From contig JAAFKL010000090.1 in the NCBI GenBank assembly GCA_021399405.1, forward strand, positions 12,310 through 76,309: 64,000 nt of DNA, in the 5' to 3' direction. The notes beneath the pieces are model-generated. The model was not told where the DNA came from, searched no databases, and saw only the letters and a program-made list of their open reading frames with translations. Each line of letters opens with the position of its first letter. Position 1 is the stretch's first letter. A program made the position numbers and the translations under genes. Source of the stretch: Candidatus Heimdallarchaeota archaeon (lineage in GTDB: Archaea > Asgardarchaeota > Heimdallarchaeia > Heimdallarchaeales > Kariarchaeaceae). Below are positions 28,017 through 36,955 of this stretch, one piece after another.

Positions 28017-28619
28017 TTAATCAGATAGATCAATATGCCAGCTGGTTTCTAAATTAATAATGTAGTTATCCGTAAATTTTATTTCACCGTCATAAGTTAA
28101 AGTAGGGTTTGAGCTAGTCAAATCATAATAATCATCTGAGCTATTATATAGTTCTTTGCTTTTCCAAACTTCCAAATATGAGATTATATTTTTATTTCGG
28201 TAATTGTGAAAAATTTGATATTTGATTACACCCATATTTTTCATTAAATCAGTTGTGTATCTTTTGGAAAACGAAGTCATAAAATTTTCAAACGAATCAA
28301 TTGAAAACCTGTTATAATCATAGATTTCGTTACCTTGGAGTGAATTAATTGATTCTTTATCCACCCATTCCGCTACCAAGTTCAAATGGTAACATTCCAT
28401 AATCTTCCGATATGAATTATCAAGATCCGAATTAGATTTTTTATAATTGTTGAAATTATCCAAATTATCCCATTCAAAAAATATTGATACAACGTCTTTT
28501 GGTTGTGTGTACATCTCATATCCAATACAACCCATTTCCCCCCTTATTTTATTATTAGATATGAAGGTCTCCAGGAATTTATCAACATCACTAATAATTC
28601 CTCGACATAAGATGTGCAT
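28017..28619 (-). CDS. Third tandem ABM-like protein
   Basis: 200 residues with two dimeric alpha/beta-barrel units: the first with GCIGYEMYTQPKDVVSIFFEW, the second with GVIKYQIFHNYRNKNIISYLEVW. More distant from the 25582/52917 pair but of the same build (two units, Trp at the end of each central sheet, about 200 residues). Located between the HEAT gene and the first ribbon-helix-helix gene. A small-molecule sensor or monooxygenase is possible; nothing decides between them. Confidence 0.65.
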   Translation of the reverse strand: MHILCRGIISDVDKFLETFISNNKIRGEMGCIGYEMYTQPKDVVSIFFEWDNLDNFNNYKKSNSDLDNSYRKIMECYHLNLVAEWVDKESINSLQGNEIYDYNRFSIDSFENFMTSFSKRYTTDLMKNMGVIKYQIFHNYRNKNIISYLEVWKSKELYNSSDDYYDLTSSNPTLTYDGEIKFTDNYIINLETSWHIDLSD

Positions 28620-28863
28620 TAGCCATGTTATAAGTAATCAATTCTAATTAAAATATTGCTCAACAATAATACAAAAATTAAAGAATATTTGGTAATCTCA
28701 TTTGTTTTATACTCACTGACTTAATCTAGCATTTACAATTGAATATGAACAAAGTGTAAGGCAATTTAGAAATTAGCAAAACACTGCTAATTTACTATTA
28801 AACACTTATGACATACTTATACACCATGTCGCTTATATACTAAAAAAAAAAGTCAAATACATA

Positions 28864-28919
28864 CATTTGTATAACAACCTAAGAAAAGCTTATAGCTAAA
28901 TGTTATACTATACAAATTT
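28864..28919 (+). promoter_or_regulatory. Promoter of first RHH gene with inverted TGTTATAC motif
   Basis: GTATAACA at 28869-28876 and its reverse complement TGTTATAC at 28901-28908 flank a TATA-like CTTATAG (about 28888). The arms extend to ATTTGTATAACA against TGTTATAC-TATACAAAT. With the start ATG at 28920 the transcript would be leaderless. The dyad is a candidate operator for the ribbon-helix-helix protein encoded directly downstream. Confidence 0.45.
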
Positions 28920-29486
28920 ATGAAAACTTCGAATATTACTGTTCGCGTTTCAGAAGATATTAAAGAAAAACTGAAAACGATAGCAGAAGATGCTGGAATC
29001 ACTGAATCCCAGTATGTACGAAGTCTCATAACAAATGCTATTGAGCAAAAGGATCAAAAAGACGAGGCAGACATTTTAGAGGAGAGATTAAGAAAATTAG
29101 AGAATCAAGTAGAAAGCGAACCTATCGGAATGGAATCTAAATTCTTAATGGCAATGGCATATGTATTTTCAATTGATTCTGGGACTCCTATGCATAAAAT
29201 CGTAGCAGATACAAACAAGCATTTGGAGGAAAAATTTGGATATTCTATTGAAGTTCTAAATTCATTTTCGAGAGAGGATAGAGAAAGAATATTTGCAGAT
29301 TTGTACGATTTCTTCGATAAAGAATTCAAACCCTCTACAGTCGCATATCTGATGATTGAATGTATATTTCTTACGTTCCTAAGTTTTATTTACCCATCAC
29401 CAATTTTTATGATTACTCCATTTTCGATGAGTATTATCTCCAGGTTAGAAAAAGTTAAATCAATGGTAAAGAAAGGAAAAACCTAA
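28920..29486 (+). CDS. Ribbon-helix-helix protein with hydrophobic C-terminal region (copy 1)
   Basis: 188 residues. The N terminus is a ribbon-helix-helix domain (ITVRVSEDIKEKLKTIAEDAGITESQYVRSLI, about 5-37), then a charged coiled coil (about 40-66), a middle alpha domain and a strongly hydrophobic C-terminal stretch (about 138-168) with FLSFIYPSPIFM. The second copy at 31293 has FLSVIFPSPVFM at the same place. This suggests a DNA-binding protein attached to the membrane or with a buried hydrophobic dimer core. Starts at the ATG right after a candidate operator, so autoregulation is likely. Confidence 0.7.
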   Translation: MKTSNITVRVSEDIKEKLKTIAEDAGITESQYVRSLITNAIEQKDQKDEADILEERLRKLENQVESEPIGMESKFLMAMAYVFSIDSGTPMHKIVADTNKHLEEKFGYSIEVLNSFSREDRERIFADLYDFFDKEFKPSTVAYLMIECIFLTFLSFIYPSPIFMITPFSMSIISRLEKVKSMVKKGKT

Positions 29487-29525
29487 ACCTGGTACAATTA
29501 AACTGTTGCAAGTATTTGCTTCGTA

Positions 29526-30080
29526 TTACCCTAGATACACAGAAGTTCCAATATCGTTTCCTAAAATACCATGTTGAAATTTAATTTCATCCTCAAATTT
29601 AGTTGAAATCGTCTCATACAGCACATTATCTAGTATATTGCCGAATTCCTCTGAATAATCTAGGAATACATGGTTAGCCAGTGCTGGTTGGAAAGTTTCC
29701 ATAATATCTAAAGCAGTTGTAGTATTCGACATTAGTTGATCCAAAATATCTGAATTTCTCTCTATTAATGGAGATCTTTTGTTAACCATCATAATGATAA
29801 AGTAGTCTTTATGGGTTCTCACGAACCATTTACTACAACTCATTTCGATCATTTGTAAAGAGTGAAAACCACTAGGTGAATGTCCACAATAATTATTTTC
29901 AGTTTCGAGTTGAAGAAAATTTAACAAAGCACCAATGAAACCCCCTAACAATTGTGTGGGTTGGTCAAAACATTCAATATTGTATCTTCTTGAAAGACAC
30001 ACTAGTCCTGAATTTTCTATCACTAACAATTGAGATATGTAATTTTCCAATGTTTTGACGCCGGCTAGTGTTTTGCTCAT
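29526..30080 (-). CDS. Longin-like family protein (copy 1 of 3)
   Basis: 184 residues, one of three paralogues here (others at 48025 and 50565). Shared pattern: a strand ending ENSGLVCLSRRY, a helix QLLGGFIGALLNFLQ, a beta pair with MIEMSCSKWFVRTHKDYFIIMMV and a long C-terminal helix. This beta-beta-alpha-beta-beta-beta-alpha order fits longin/roadblock-like domains known from Asgard archaea as partners of small GTPases. The minus-strand promoter carries a TGTTATAC octamer at 30090-30097, as at the RHH and cheY promoters. The family assignment is by pattern, not by search. Confidence 0.6.
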   Translation of the reverse strand: MSKTLAGVKTLENYISQLLVIENSGLVCLSRRYNIECFDQPTQLLGGFIGALLNFLQLETENNYCGHSPSGFHSLQMIEMSCSKWFVRTHKDYFIIMMVNKRSPLIERNSDILDQLMSNTTTALDIMETFQPALANHVFLDYSEEFGNILDNVLYETISTKFEDEIKFQHGILGNDIGTSVYLG

Positions 30081-30330
30081 AATTTAATATGTTATACAAT
30101 GTAATATAAATGTATTCCATTATGCTAAACATTAACTAATAATTAATTTACAAATTTTGGACTTCATTGATTGTCAATATTTGGTGTTCAAAGGCGGTTC
30201 TTTTGATTATTCCTAATAATTGCTAAGTTCTCTTTTTTGTATTTTTTGTGTTATATATTATAGGAAATATGTCTGTCGCGTAAGAATATCTTTATTGATT
30301 CGAACATTTGTAAGACGCTTGCATAACGTT

Positions 30331-30383
30331 TTTATATAATTTTCTCATATAAGATGTAATATGTTGGATGTTGGTGTATAACA
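30331..30383 (+). promoter_or_regulatory. cheY operon promoter with TGTTATAC-type motif
   Basis: TATA box TTTATATAAT at 30331-30340 predicts transcription from about 30358-30362. GTATAACA (reverse complement of TGTTATAC) lies at 30376-30383, just inside the transcript, where a bound repressor would block. The leader before cheY is then about 185 bases and contains a small open frame. Confidence 0.45.
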
Positions 30384-30553
30384 TACTAAATCCAGGTGAG
30401 ACCAAGCTCATGAATATCACAACAGTTGCAGTTCATAATTTCTCTTCAGAAGAAGAAACCCCTATTGAATGTTTTAGAGAATTCTATATTCGTGAATTTG
30501 ATAAAAAATCTCATTCCAAACATCACGTCAAAGTTGGTGAAAATTATGGCTAA
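30368..30553 (+). CDS. Possible leader ORF overlapping cheY
   Basis: A 61-codon frame (ATG 30368; alternative ATG 30410) whose stop TAA (30551-30553) overlaps the cheY start at 30546 by 8 bases. No known motif in the product (Thr/Ser/Glu and His-rich end). The overlap would allow translational coupling. It may equally be a chance frame in a long leader. A similar small frame overlaps the start of cheW at 38687. Confidence 0.3.
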   Translation: MLVYNILNPGETKLMNITTVAVHNFSSEEETPIECFREFYIREFDKKSHSKHHVKVGENYG

Positions 30554-30902
30554 AGTGCTAGTATGTGATGACTCATCGTATATGCGATCAAAAATTATCC
30601 AACTACTCAATCAAATGGGCCATGAAGTTATTGGAGAAGCGAGTGATGGGGAGAGTGCATTAGAAAAATATTATTCTTTACATCCCGATATCATGACATT
30701 GGATGTAATAATGCCAAAAAAACACGGTATAGATGTATTAAAAGAGCTAATAGAAAGTGATCCCTTTGCTCAAGTGGTACTTGTCTCTGCTGTAACTCAC
30801 CAACCTTTAATTATGAAAGGATTAAAAATTGGGGCTTTGAACTTCATAACAAAACCTTTCACCTCTTCAGAGTTCATAGATGGACTCTCAATGGTAGGTT
30901 AG
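30546..30902 (+). CDS. cheY: Chemotaxis response regulator CheY (copy 1)
   Basis: 118-residue stand-alone receiver domain. Acid pocket D8/D9, phospho-acceptor D53 (MTLDVIMP), Ser81 at the switch position and K103 (ITKPF) are all present, so it should accept phosphate from CheA. A frame extending 40 codons upstream exists, but the ATG at 30546 has GGTGA just before it and begins the first beta strand. First firm gene of a short operon with a helical protein and the second RHH protein. Confidence 0.93.
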   Translation: MAKVLVCDDSSYMRSKIIQLLNQMGHEVIGEASDGESALEKYYSLHPDIMTLDVIMPKKHGIDVLKELIESDPFAQVVLVSAVTHQPLIMKGLKIGALNFITKPFTSSEFIDGLSMVG

Positions 30903-30906
30903 TACT

Positions 30907-31293
30907 ATGTTACGAATTGAAGATTTGGAAATTATACTTGCTGACTTTGAAGGAAGGCTCCATCAAACTTACAAAAATAATACAAGAAACCCTGGTTCAA
31001 ATATTCTTCCTTTAAGTTTACTGAGATCTGAATTTGATACTTTAACAAGTGTGATCTCTACTTTAGAAGAGAGTTGTGCACGTGATTTTTCAAAATTAGG
31101 ACGATACAGAGATCATATTGTCCAAAATTTAGCTCTCGCAATTACTAGATTAAAAAAATTGCAACCTCTACTTGGACAAAAAACAAATGGATGCTCAGCT
31201 GAGATGTTAATCCAGTTTCATGTAGATGATATTGGGACTGAATTATTGCAAGGGGTGAAATCAGGATGCGAGGAAATACTAACCAACAGGTGA
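30907..31293 (+). CDS. Helical protein of unknown function in the cheY operon
   Basis: 128 residues, predicted all-alpha (four helices; FDTLTSVISTLEESCARDF and HIVQNLALAITRLKKLQPLL are amphipathic). No family recognised. It starts 4 bases after cheY and ends TGATG-overlapped with the RHH gene, so it is co-expressed with both. A role in phosphotransfer or as CheY partner is possible, but there is no conserved His in an Hpt-like context that I can point to. Confidence 0.65.
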   Translation: MLRIEDLEIILADFEGRLHQTYKNNTRNPGSNILPLSLLRSEFDTLTSVISTLEESCARDFSKLGRYRDHIVQNLALAITRLKKLQPLLGQKTNGCSAEMLIQFHVDDIGTELLQGVKSGCEEILTNR

Positions 31294-31925
31294 TGAAAAA
31301 CATGATAGCTAACGAATCAAATGACGATACAAAAAATACAATGTCTAAATCGGAGATAATTACCATTAGGGTCTCTAAAAAAACACGAGAACAACTGAAA
31401 TTATTTTCCAAAGATAATCACGAAAATGAATCACAATTTATCAGACATCTAATTAAAAATGGTCTTAATCATTTCCAAGATAAACCTAAACAAGTATCGT
31501 CATTCATGGGTAAATCCATCATACCTAGTACTATAAATACTGAATACTATTGGTCGGGTCACGAAAAACCTACTTCGAAGCTTATTTTTGCTATGTCTCT
31601 TCTTCTAACTATTGATACTGGAAAAAAAACAACAGAAATCATCAAATTATTGCAGAATTATGATTACGAAAGTGAAACAACACCGGACGGAACTCAGACC
31701 AGGATCAAGTGGGAAAATTATTATCTCGAACTTAGGAGATTAATAATTTCCCACTTATCTCCCTCACAAACTGCTTTAGTAGTGATTGATACAATGATCT
31801 TGTCTTTTTTAAGTGTGATATTTCCTTCACCAGTTTTTATGGCTTCGGAATTATCTATGCTTATGATAGACTCGTATGATATGCTGCTCCTTCAAAATAA
31901 GAGAGATAATGGAAAATCAATCTAA
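31293..31925 (+). CDS. Ribbon-helix-helix protein with hydrophobic C-terminal region (copy 2)
   Basis: 210 residues from the ATG at 31293, which forms a TGATG overlap with the preceding gene; an ATG at 31266 is also in frame. RHH domain ITIRVSKKTREQLKLFSKDNHENESQFIRHLI at about 24-55, a variable linker and middle domain, then the hydrophobic FLSVIFPSPVFM region (about residues 172-183) shared with the copy at 28920. Being in the cheY operon, whose promoter carries the same octamer as the other copy's promoter, it may feed back on chemosensory gene expression. Confidence 0.7.
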   Translation: MKNMIANESNDDTKNTMSKSEIITIRVSKKTREQLKLFSKDNHENESQFIRHLIKNGLNHFQDKPKQVSSFMGKSIIPSTINTEYYWSGHEKPTSKLIFAMSLLLTIDTGKKTTEIIKLLQNYDYESETTPDGTQTRIKWENYYLELRRLIISHLSPSQTALVVIDTMILSFLSVIFPSPVFMASELSMLMIDSYDMLLLQNKRDNGKSI

Positions 31926-32180
31926 TAATTTGATAGTTGGATCTGCATTCTATATTTTTTAACAATTCATTGGGAAATTTTACATTTCGTTTTGTGAAAG
32001 TGATCGACAAATAATTACCTTTAAGCCTGAAACATTTGGACATATGTCAAAATCTGACACATTATTTCGAATAAATTTAATGGTGATTCATGTACTGATA
32101 GAGCAGAGGAGGGTTTGAGAATTAAAATAAATGCACTTTAAAGTTAATCTTTTATATCACCATTAAATCATATATGGTCA

Positions 32181-33950
32181 ATGTCGGATAATGAACTTAG
32201 AAAGAATTCGAAAGGAAAAGGGACACGGTTAAGTTTTGTACTCGGGAGAGGGTTTGGAGTAATCATCCTGATCACACTAATTACTGGGGTAGTTAGTGTA
32301 GTGGGGCTAATGAATACTGCTGATGAGTATCAAGGTTTGATTGATGGAGCAATTGAATTAGATGAAGATTCAATGAAAATGAGTATTAATCTCTTGCAAG
32401 CAAGGAGAGTTGAGAAAGATTTTATTGCAACTGGTGAGTTAAATTTATTAGTTGAACATGATTTGTATGTTGAGTTGGCTGAGGAAATAGCCGATGAAAT
32501 TGCTGAAGAAGATGTCACATCTGTAACAACTGGAATAGCAACTGACGCAAAAGTGGCTATTGGCGTATATGATACAGAATCCCATGCTGTTTTTGATAAG
32601 TTAATAGAAAGAGGTGGTGGAGCGTTTGGATCAGAAAGTGGTACAGTTGGGACTTTACAGGCTACAATAAGTGAAATTGATGATATGATTCAATTTGATT
32701 ATGAAGCCAATTTGATTGGTTCTACTGAGTATTTAGAATTGCACAGCCGATATCTTGATATTAGGAAAGATGAAAAGGATTATCTTTTGGAACGCGAATC
32801 AGGTGGGAACTATCTTCAATATATTACACACCTTTACGATGACATCCCTGAATTTTTGACAATCATTGATTCCTTGAATCTAGAAAGTGTTAGAGAAACA
32901 GAATATCATGATGATTTTGGAAATTACTTAACTGCAGTCGCGACACTTGTTACTACTGATGACGAAATTGACTCTTTGACAGTGGTATTTATAGCAGCAG
33001 CTAGTTCAATAGAAGAATATTCAGCAGCATTAAGCACTGAAGCTGTAAAAATACTTGAGGAATCAATAGCAAAGGTAGAAGAAAATGTTACTAGAATTCT
33101 TTTAATCACGATGATGCTTATTATCATGGCAATAATAATTGGGATATCTTTGACAATATGGATTACTAGAGGAATTGTTAAACCTATTTATGAAATTGAA
33201 AGTGAAGTTGAAACAATTGGCAATGGTGATTTAACGGGTAAATTTGAATTTAGCAAGCAACCCTCCTCAGAATTAACCACTCTAGGTGACAATGTAGAAA
33301 AAATGAAATTCTCATTACTATCGATTATTGGTTCAATTTCAAGTTCTAATGAAATATTAACCACATCATCTGAAGATCTTTTTTCAGGAGCAGAGGAAAT
33401 CAATGCCTCATCTGAAGAAGTCGCAACCACTAGTCAAGCAATGAGTAATGGAGCGACATCCCAGACGGAAATGATTACCGATGTAAATGATCGAATTCAG
33501 AAGACCTCAAATATGGTCGAGGAAATCATTAAAAAGATCCAAGACAATACGCAAGATGTATCTCAAATCGCTTTGCAAACCAACATACTTGCACTGAATG
33601 CAGGAATAGAGGCTTCAAGAGCTGGCGACTATGGAAGGGGCTTTATGGTTGTTGCAGAGAATGTAAGAAAGTTGAGCGATCAATCAAAAAATGCAGCTGA
33701 TCAAATTGCAATAGTTGCTGATGAGATTGCTGAGAACTTACAAGCATCCTTTACAACAATATCTAATTCAATGGGTAACATTGTTAGTGTTTCAGAGGAA
33801 ACAGCTGCCTCCGCTGAAGAGGTTGCCGCAGCTGTTGAGGAAATGACTGCTACTGTGGAGGAATTATCATCTAGTGCTTCACAATTAACAACTCTCGCAG
33901 AAGACTCTAGTGGATTGATTGGTCAATTTACACTTAATAAGTCCAAATAA
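32181..33950 (+). CDS. Methyl-accepting chemotaxis protein with HBM-type sensor
   Basis: 589 residues. Transmembrane helix about 25-47, an all-helical outer domain (about 50-305), second transmembrane helix about 307-330, HAMP (about 332-385) and a cytoplasmic signalling hairpin with the tip [23 protein letters not shown]. The outer domain has two related stretches, ARRVEKDFIATGE and DIRKDEKDYLLERE, the mark of the helical bimodular (HBM) ligand domain known from bacterial receptors for organic acids. The C-terminal half of the hairpin is short compared with enteric MCPs, and no CheR-binding pentapeptide is seen at the end. Near-leaderless: TATA-like TTTTATATC about 30 bases upstream of the ATG. 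Confidence 0.92.
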   Translation: MSDNELRKNSKGKGTRLSFVLGRGFGVIILITLITGVVSVVGLMNTADEYQGLIDGAIELDEDSMKMSINLLQARRVEKDFIATGELNLLVEHDLYVELAEEIADEIAEEDVTSVTTGIATDAKVAIGVYDTESHAVFDKLIERGGGAFGSESGTVGTLQATISEIDDMIQFDYEANLIGSTEYLELHSRYLDIRKDEKDYLLERESGGNYLQYITHLYDDIPEFLTIIDSLNLESVRETEYHDDFGNYLTAVATLVTTDDEIDSLTVVFIAAASSIEEYSAALSTEAVKILEESIAKVEENVTRILLITMMLIIMAIIIGISLTIWITRGIVKPIYEIESEVETIGNGDLTGKFEFSKQPSSELTTLGDNVEKMKFSLLSIIGSISSSNEILTTSSEDLFSGAEEINASSEEVATTSQAMSNGATSQTEMITDVNDRIQKTSNMVEEIIKKIQDNTQDVSQIALQTNILALNAGIEASRAGDYGRGFMVVAENVRKLSDQSKNAADQIAIVADEIAENLQASFTTISNSMGNIVSVSEETAASAEEVAAAVEEMTATVEELSSSASQLTTLAEDSSGLIGQFTLNKSK

Positions 33951-34075
33951 TCAAACGACTCATTATAATATTAAATTAATAATAAAAAATATATTTAATT
34001 ATTCAACACATTAAAAACAGATTCGGACTAAATCTTTAAATATAATTGTACCTTTACACTCTGCTTGCGAACAAC

Positions 34076-35944
34076 ATGGGCAAACTACAAAAATTCCTAT
34101 TTACAAAAAAGTTACGCACGCAACTACTAATCGGATTTGGTATTACTCTGTTTATCAGTGTAATCTCGATTAGTACGGTATCAATACTATCTACCACTTC
34201 AAATTTGGAAGACAAGATAGACGATGATTTGGGCGCATTCGCTGAAACTATCAATGATCAATCTATCGAAACTTTGAATATTGAAAGGGCCAATGTCGAA
34301 AATTGGGCATCTCTGCCTGTTGTAAGGGAAACGGCAACCGATGCCAGTCAGTTGGACCCATTAAACGACCTCTGGACTAGATATGAAGGAGAAAAATGGG
34401 GTAATGATGATGATTTGAATGGTGCAGGGATTGCAGAAAGAAGTGAATCACCGGTTAATTTTGATAATGATATTAACCCTGAAGCTTCTCACTACTTTAA
34501 CACAATACTTAGTAGTGTTTCGTATGCAGAAATATTTTTTACAGATTCGAGAGGATATGCAATTGCTTCAACTGCAAATACTGGTGATTTTGCACAAGGA
34601 GAAGAATCTTGGTGGTTAGGCGCAAAATCAAATGGGTTCCATGCCAGTGGTTTCGAATTTGATGATTCTAGTGAGGCATGGTCTATTTCCATATCAATTG
34701 CCATAAAATCTACTAATATTTCAAAAACTAATGGAGAATTCGCTGGGGTAGTTAAAGCCCAATACACTTTTGATAGCTTATCAAATGTAGTATCACAAGT
34801 AAATGTTGGTGCTAATGGATTTGCCATGATAGTTTCTAACGAAGGCGAAATTATTTACCATCCTGATGAGACTTTAGTTGGATCCCAAAACTTAGCAGAT
34901 GTTGTGGGGACAAGTGTGGCTAGTAAGGTATTTAGTAATGATCACTTTATGGCTGAACCAAACATTGACAATGAAAAATATTATTTGGACGCAAAACCTC
35001 TATCATTTGATCAGGAATGGGGTCTAGACTGGTTTGTTCTTACCATGATTCCTGAATCTGACGTTGCAGATATAATAACAACACCCATCATTTATTCAGT
35101 GGTTGTTGCAAGTGTTTCAGTCGTAATTCTGGGAGTTTTTGCTTTCTTATTTTCAGGTGCAATTGTTAATCGAATCGATAAATTGACTGAGAGCTCAAAG
35201 AAATTGGCTGAGGGTGATCTAACTCAAGATGTTTACATAACCAGTGATGCAACAGATGAAATTTCAGTTTTAGAAACCTCGTTGTCCTGGATGGTAGAAA
35301 CCCTAAGAGACTTTGTAAAACAAACGTATACGAGTATATCAATCTTATCTGAATCTACAGAAGGAATGTTCTCAAGTACCGAAGAGATGAATGCAAGCGC
35401 TGAAGAAGTTTCTTCAACCAGCTTATCTATGTCTCATGGCGCATCTCAACAAGCTGAAATGGTGACTCTCACTTCAGAACAATTGAAAAAAGCATCTTCA
35501 GTAGTTGCAGAAATTGTTAAGGAAATTAGAGAGAATACAGAATTTTCAAAAAATATTGCTTTACAAACCAATATTCTAGCATTAAATGCAGGAATTGAGG
35601 CTTCACGTGCAGGTGATTACGGACGTGGATTTATGGTAGTCGCTGAAAATGTTAGAAAACTATCTGACCAGAGTAAGGAAGCCTCTGAGAAAATAAGTGA
35701 TGTTGCTGAAAAAATTTCTATGGTTCTTCAAGAAATATTCGATAATGCAGTAAGTGAAATTGTGAACATTTCAGCTGTTGCTGAAGAAACTGCTGCTTCC
35801 TCAGAGGAAGTTGCAGCCGCAGCAGAGGAAATGACCTCGTCACTCGAGGAATTGTCTTCATTATCAGAAGAACTAGCTAAACAAGCAGAACTATCTACTG
35901 ATTTAGTTAAAACCTTTAAAATCTCAGACGACAAAAGTAATTAA
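34076..35944 (+). CDS. Methyl-accepting chemotaxis protein with dCache-like sensor
   Basis: 622 residues from the ATG at 34076 (a TTG ten codons earlier is also open). Basic N terminus, transmembrane helix about 18-40, a large outer alpha/beta domain (about 45-335) with the double-Cache pattern ([16 protein letters not shown], then [21 protein letters not shown]), second transmembrane helix about 340-362, HAMP and the same signalling tip as the first receptor. dCache domains bind amino acids, polyamines or carboxylates; the ligand here is unknown. Spacer of about 125 bases from the first MCP with its own TATA-like TTTAAATATAA at about 34036. Confidence 0.92.
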   Translation: MGKLQKFLFTKKLRTQLLIGFGITLFISVISISTVSILSTTSNLEDKIDDDLGAFAETINDQSIETLNIERANVENWASLPVVRETATDASQLDPLNDLWTRYEGEKWGNDDDLNGAGIAERSESPVNFDNDINPEASHYFNTILSSVSYAEIFFTDSRGYAIASTANTGDFAQGEESWWLGAKSNGFHASGFEFDDSSEAWSISISIAIKSTNISKTNGEFAGVVKAQYTFDSLSNVVSQVNVGANGFAMIVSNEGEIIYHPDETLVGSQNLADVVGTSVASKVFSNDHFMAEPNIDNEKYYLDAKPLSFDQEWGLDWFVLTMIPESDVADIITTPIIYSVVVASVSVVILGVFAFLFSGAIVNRIDKLTESSKKLAEGDLTQDVYITSDATDEISVLETSLSWMVETLRDFVKQTYTSISILSESTEGMFSSTEEMNASAEEVSSTSLSMSHGASQQAEMVTLTSEQLKKASSVVAEIVKEIRENTEFSKNIALQTNILALNAGIEASRAGDYGRGFMVVAENVRKLSDQSKEASEKISDVAEKISMVLQEIFDNAVSEIVNISAVAEETAASSEEVAAAAEEMTSSLEELSSLSEELAKQAELSTDLVKTFKISDDKSN

Positions 35945-36194
35945 AAATATAAATAAATTCCAAAGTATAAAATTTCAATTAACTCAAAAATACAAAATGT
36001 TAATACTTAAACAAATCTTGAGATTATTATTTTAATCATGTTCACTTATTGATTCATTAATAATCAAATTCAAAGCTATAATCGCTATAGTTTTGAAACT
36101 TAAAAATAATAATTATGATCATAATGAGTATATCAGAACAGATGATTTAACTATCAGTTGGACATTATAATCTGTCAAAGGGGAATTCACCAAA

Positions 36195-36761
36195 ATGAAA
36201 AATAATAAACAAGATACACTACAAACAGAGTTTAAACACCGGTATAAAATAGTAATAATTGGGAATGGAGGGGTAGGTAAGACTTCTTTAAAGAGGAGCT
36301 ACCTGGGGCTTGATTTTATTGATAACTATGAAATGACAATAGGTGTTGAAGTGTCAGTGAAAAGATATGGCAAAACAACTCTACAGATATGGGATCTTGG
36401 AGGACAGCGTGGATTCCAAAAAGTATTTGGTGATCATTTTGCGAAAGCTGAAGCAGCGGTTGTTGTTTTCGACATTACAAATCCCGAATCATTCCAAAAT
36501 GTGGAAAGATGGATTGAAATGATAACACTGGAAAAGAAACAGATGATTCCGACCGTTTTAGTGGGAAATAAAGCAGATCTTAGAAATAGAGGAAGAACCG
36601 AAGTTTCTCATATCCAAGCAATTGATTATTCGAGGGAATTATCTAATAACTCGTTGTATGAGATCCCGTATATTGAAGCATCAGCCTTAACAGGGTTGAA
36701 TGTAACGTATATTTTTGAATATCTAATGACAACATTGAAGACAATTTCTCGTCTTCGGTAA
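36195..36761 (+). CDS. Ras/Rab-like small GTPase
   Basis: 188-residue Ras-superfamily GTPase with every motif: P loop GNGGVGKTS (23-31), switch I Thr (T48), WDLGGQ (66-71, with the catalytic Gln), NKAD (125-128) and EASA (161-164). Gly25 matches Ras Gly12 and Q71 matches Gln61, so GTP hydrolysis should be normal. There is no C-terminal prenylation cysteine, and the N-terminal extension of about 17 residues is polar. An AAGGGGAA ribosome-binding site precedes the ATG. It lies between the receptors and cheR/cheD in the same direction, an unusual setting that suggests GTPase control of the chemosensory pathway or of its localisation. Confidence 0.95.
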   Translation: MKNNKQDTLQTEFKHRYKIVIIGNGGVGKTSLKRSYLGLDFIDNYEMTIGVEVSVKRYGKTTLQIWDLGGQRGFQKVFGDHFAKAEAAVVVFDITNPESFQNVERWIEMITLEKKQMIPTVLVGNKADLRNRGRTEVSHIQAIDYSRELSNNSLYEIPYIEASALTGLNVTYIFEYLMTTLKTISRLR

Positions 36762-36955
36762 TAAATTTTCGACCCATGTTTAATATTGAAAAACTTTGCA
36801 TAATGTACATCTCTTCTACTGAAGGTATTAGACACCCTCATTAATTACATAGATTGTTTGCTAATCAATATAGACAAACTTTTTGTAATTAATTAATGAG
36901 GAATGCCATACTATTTATCAATGAGTTCTGCATTATATGAGGTCGATTATTTTAT

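Noticed and set aside
30426..30545. N-terminal extension of cheY copy 1 (40 codons)
   Set aside because: The receiver fold and ribosome-binding site fix the start at 30546; the extension has no homology to CheY.
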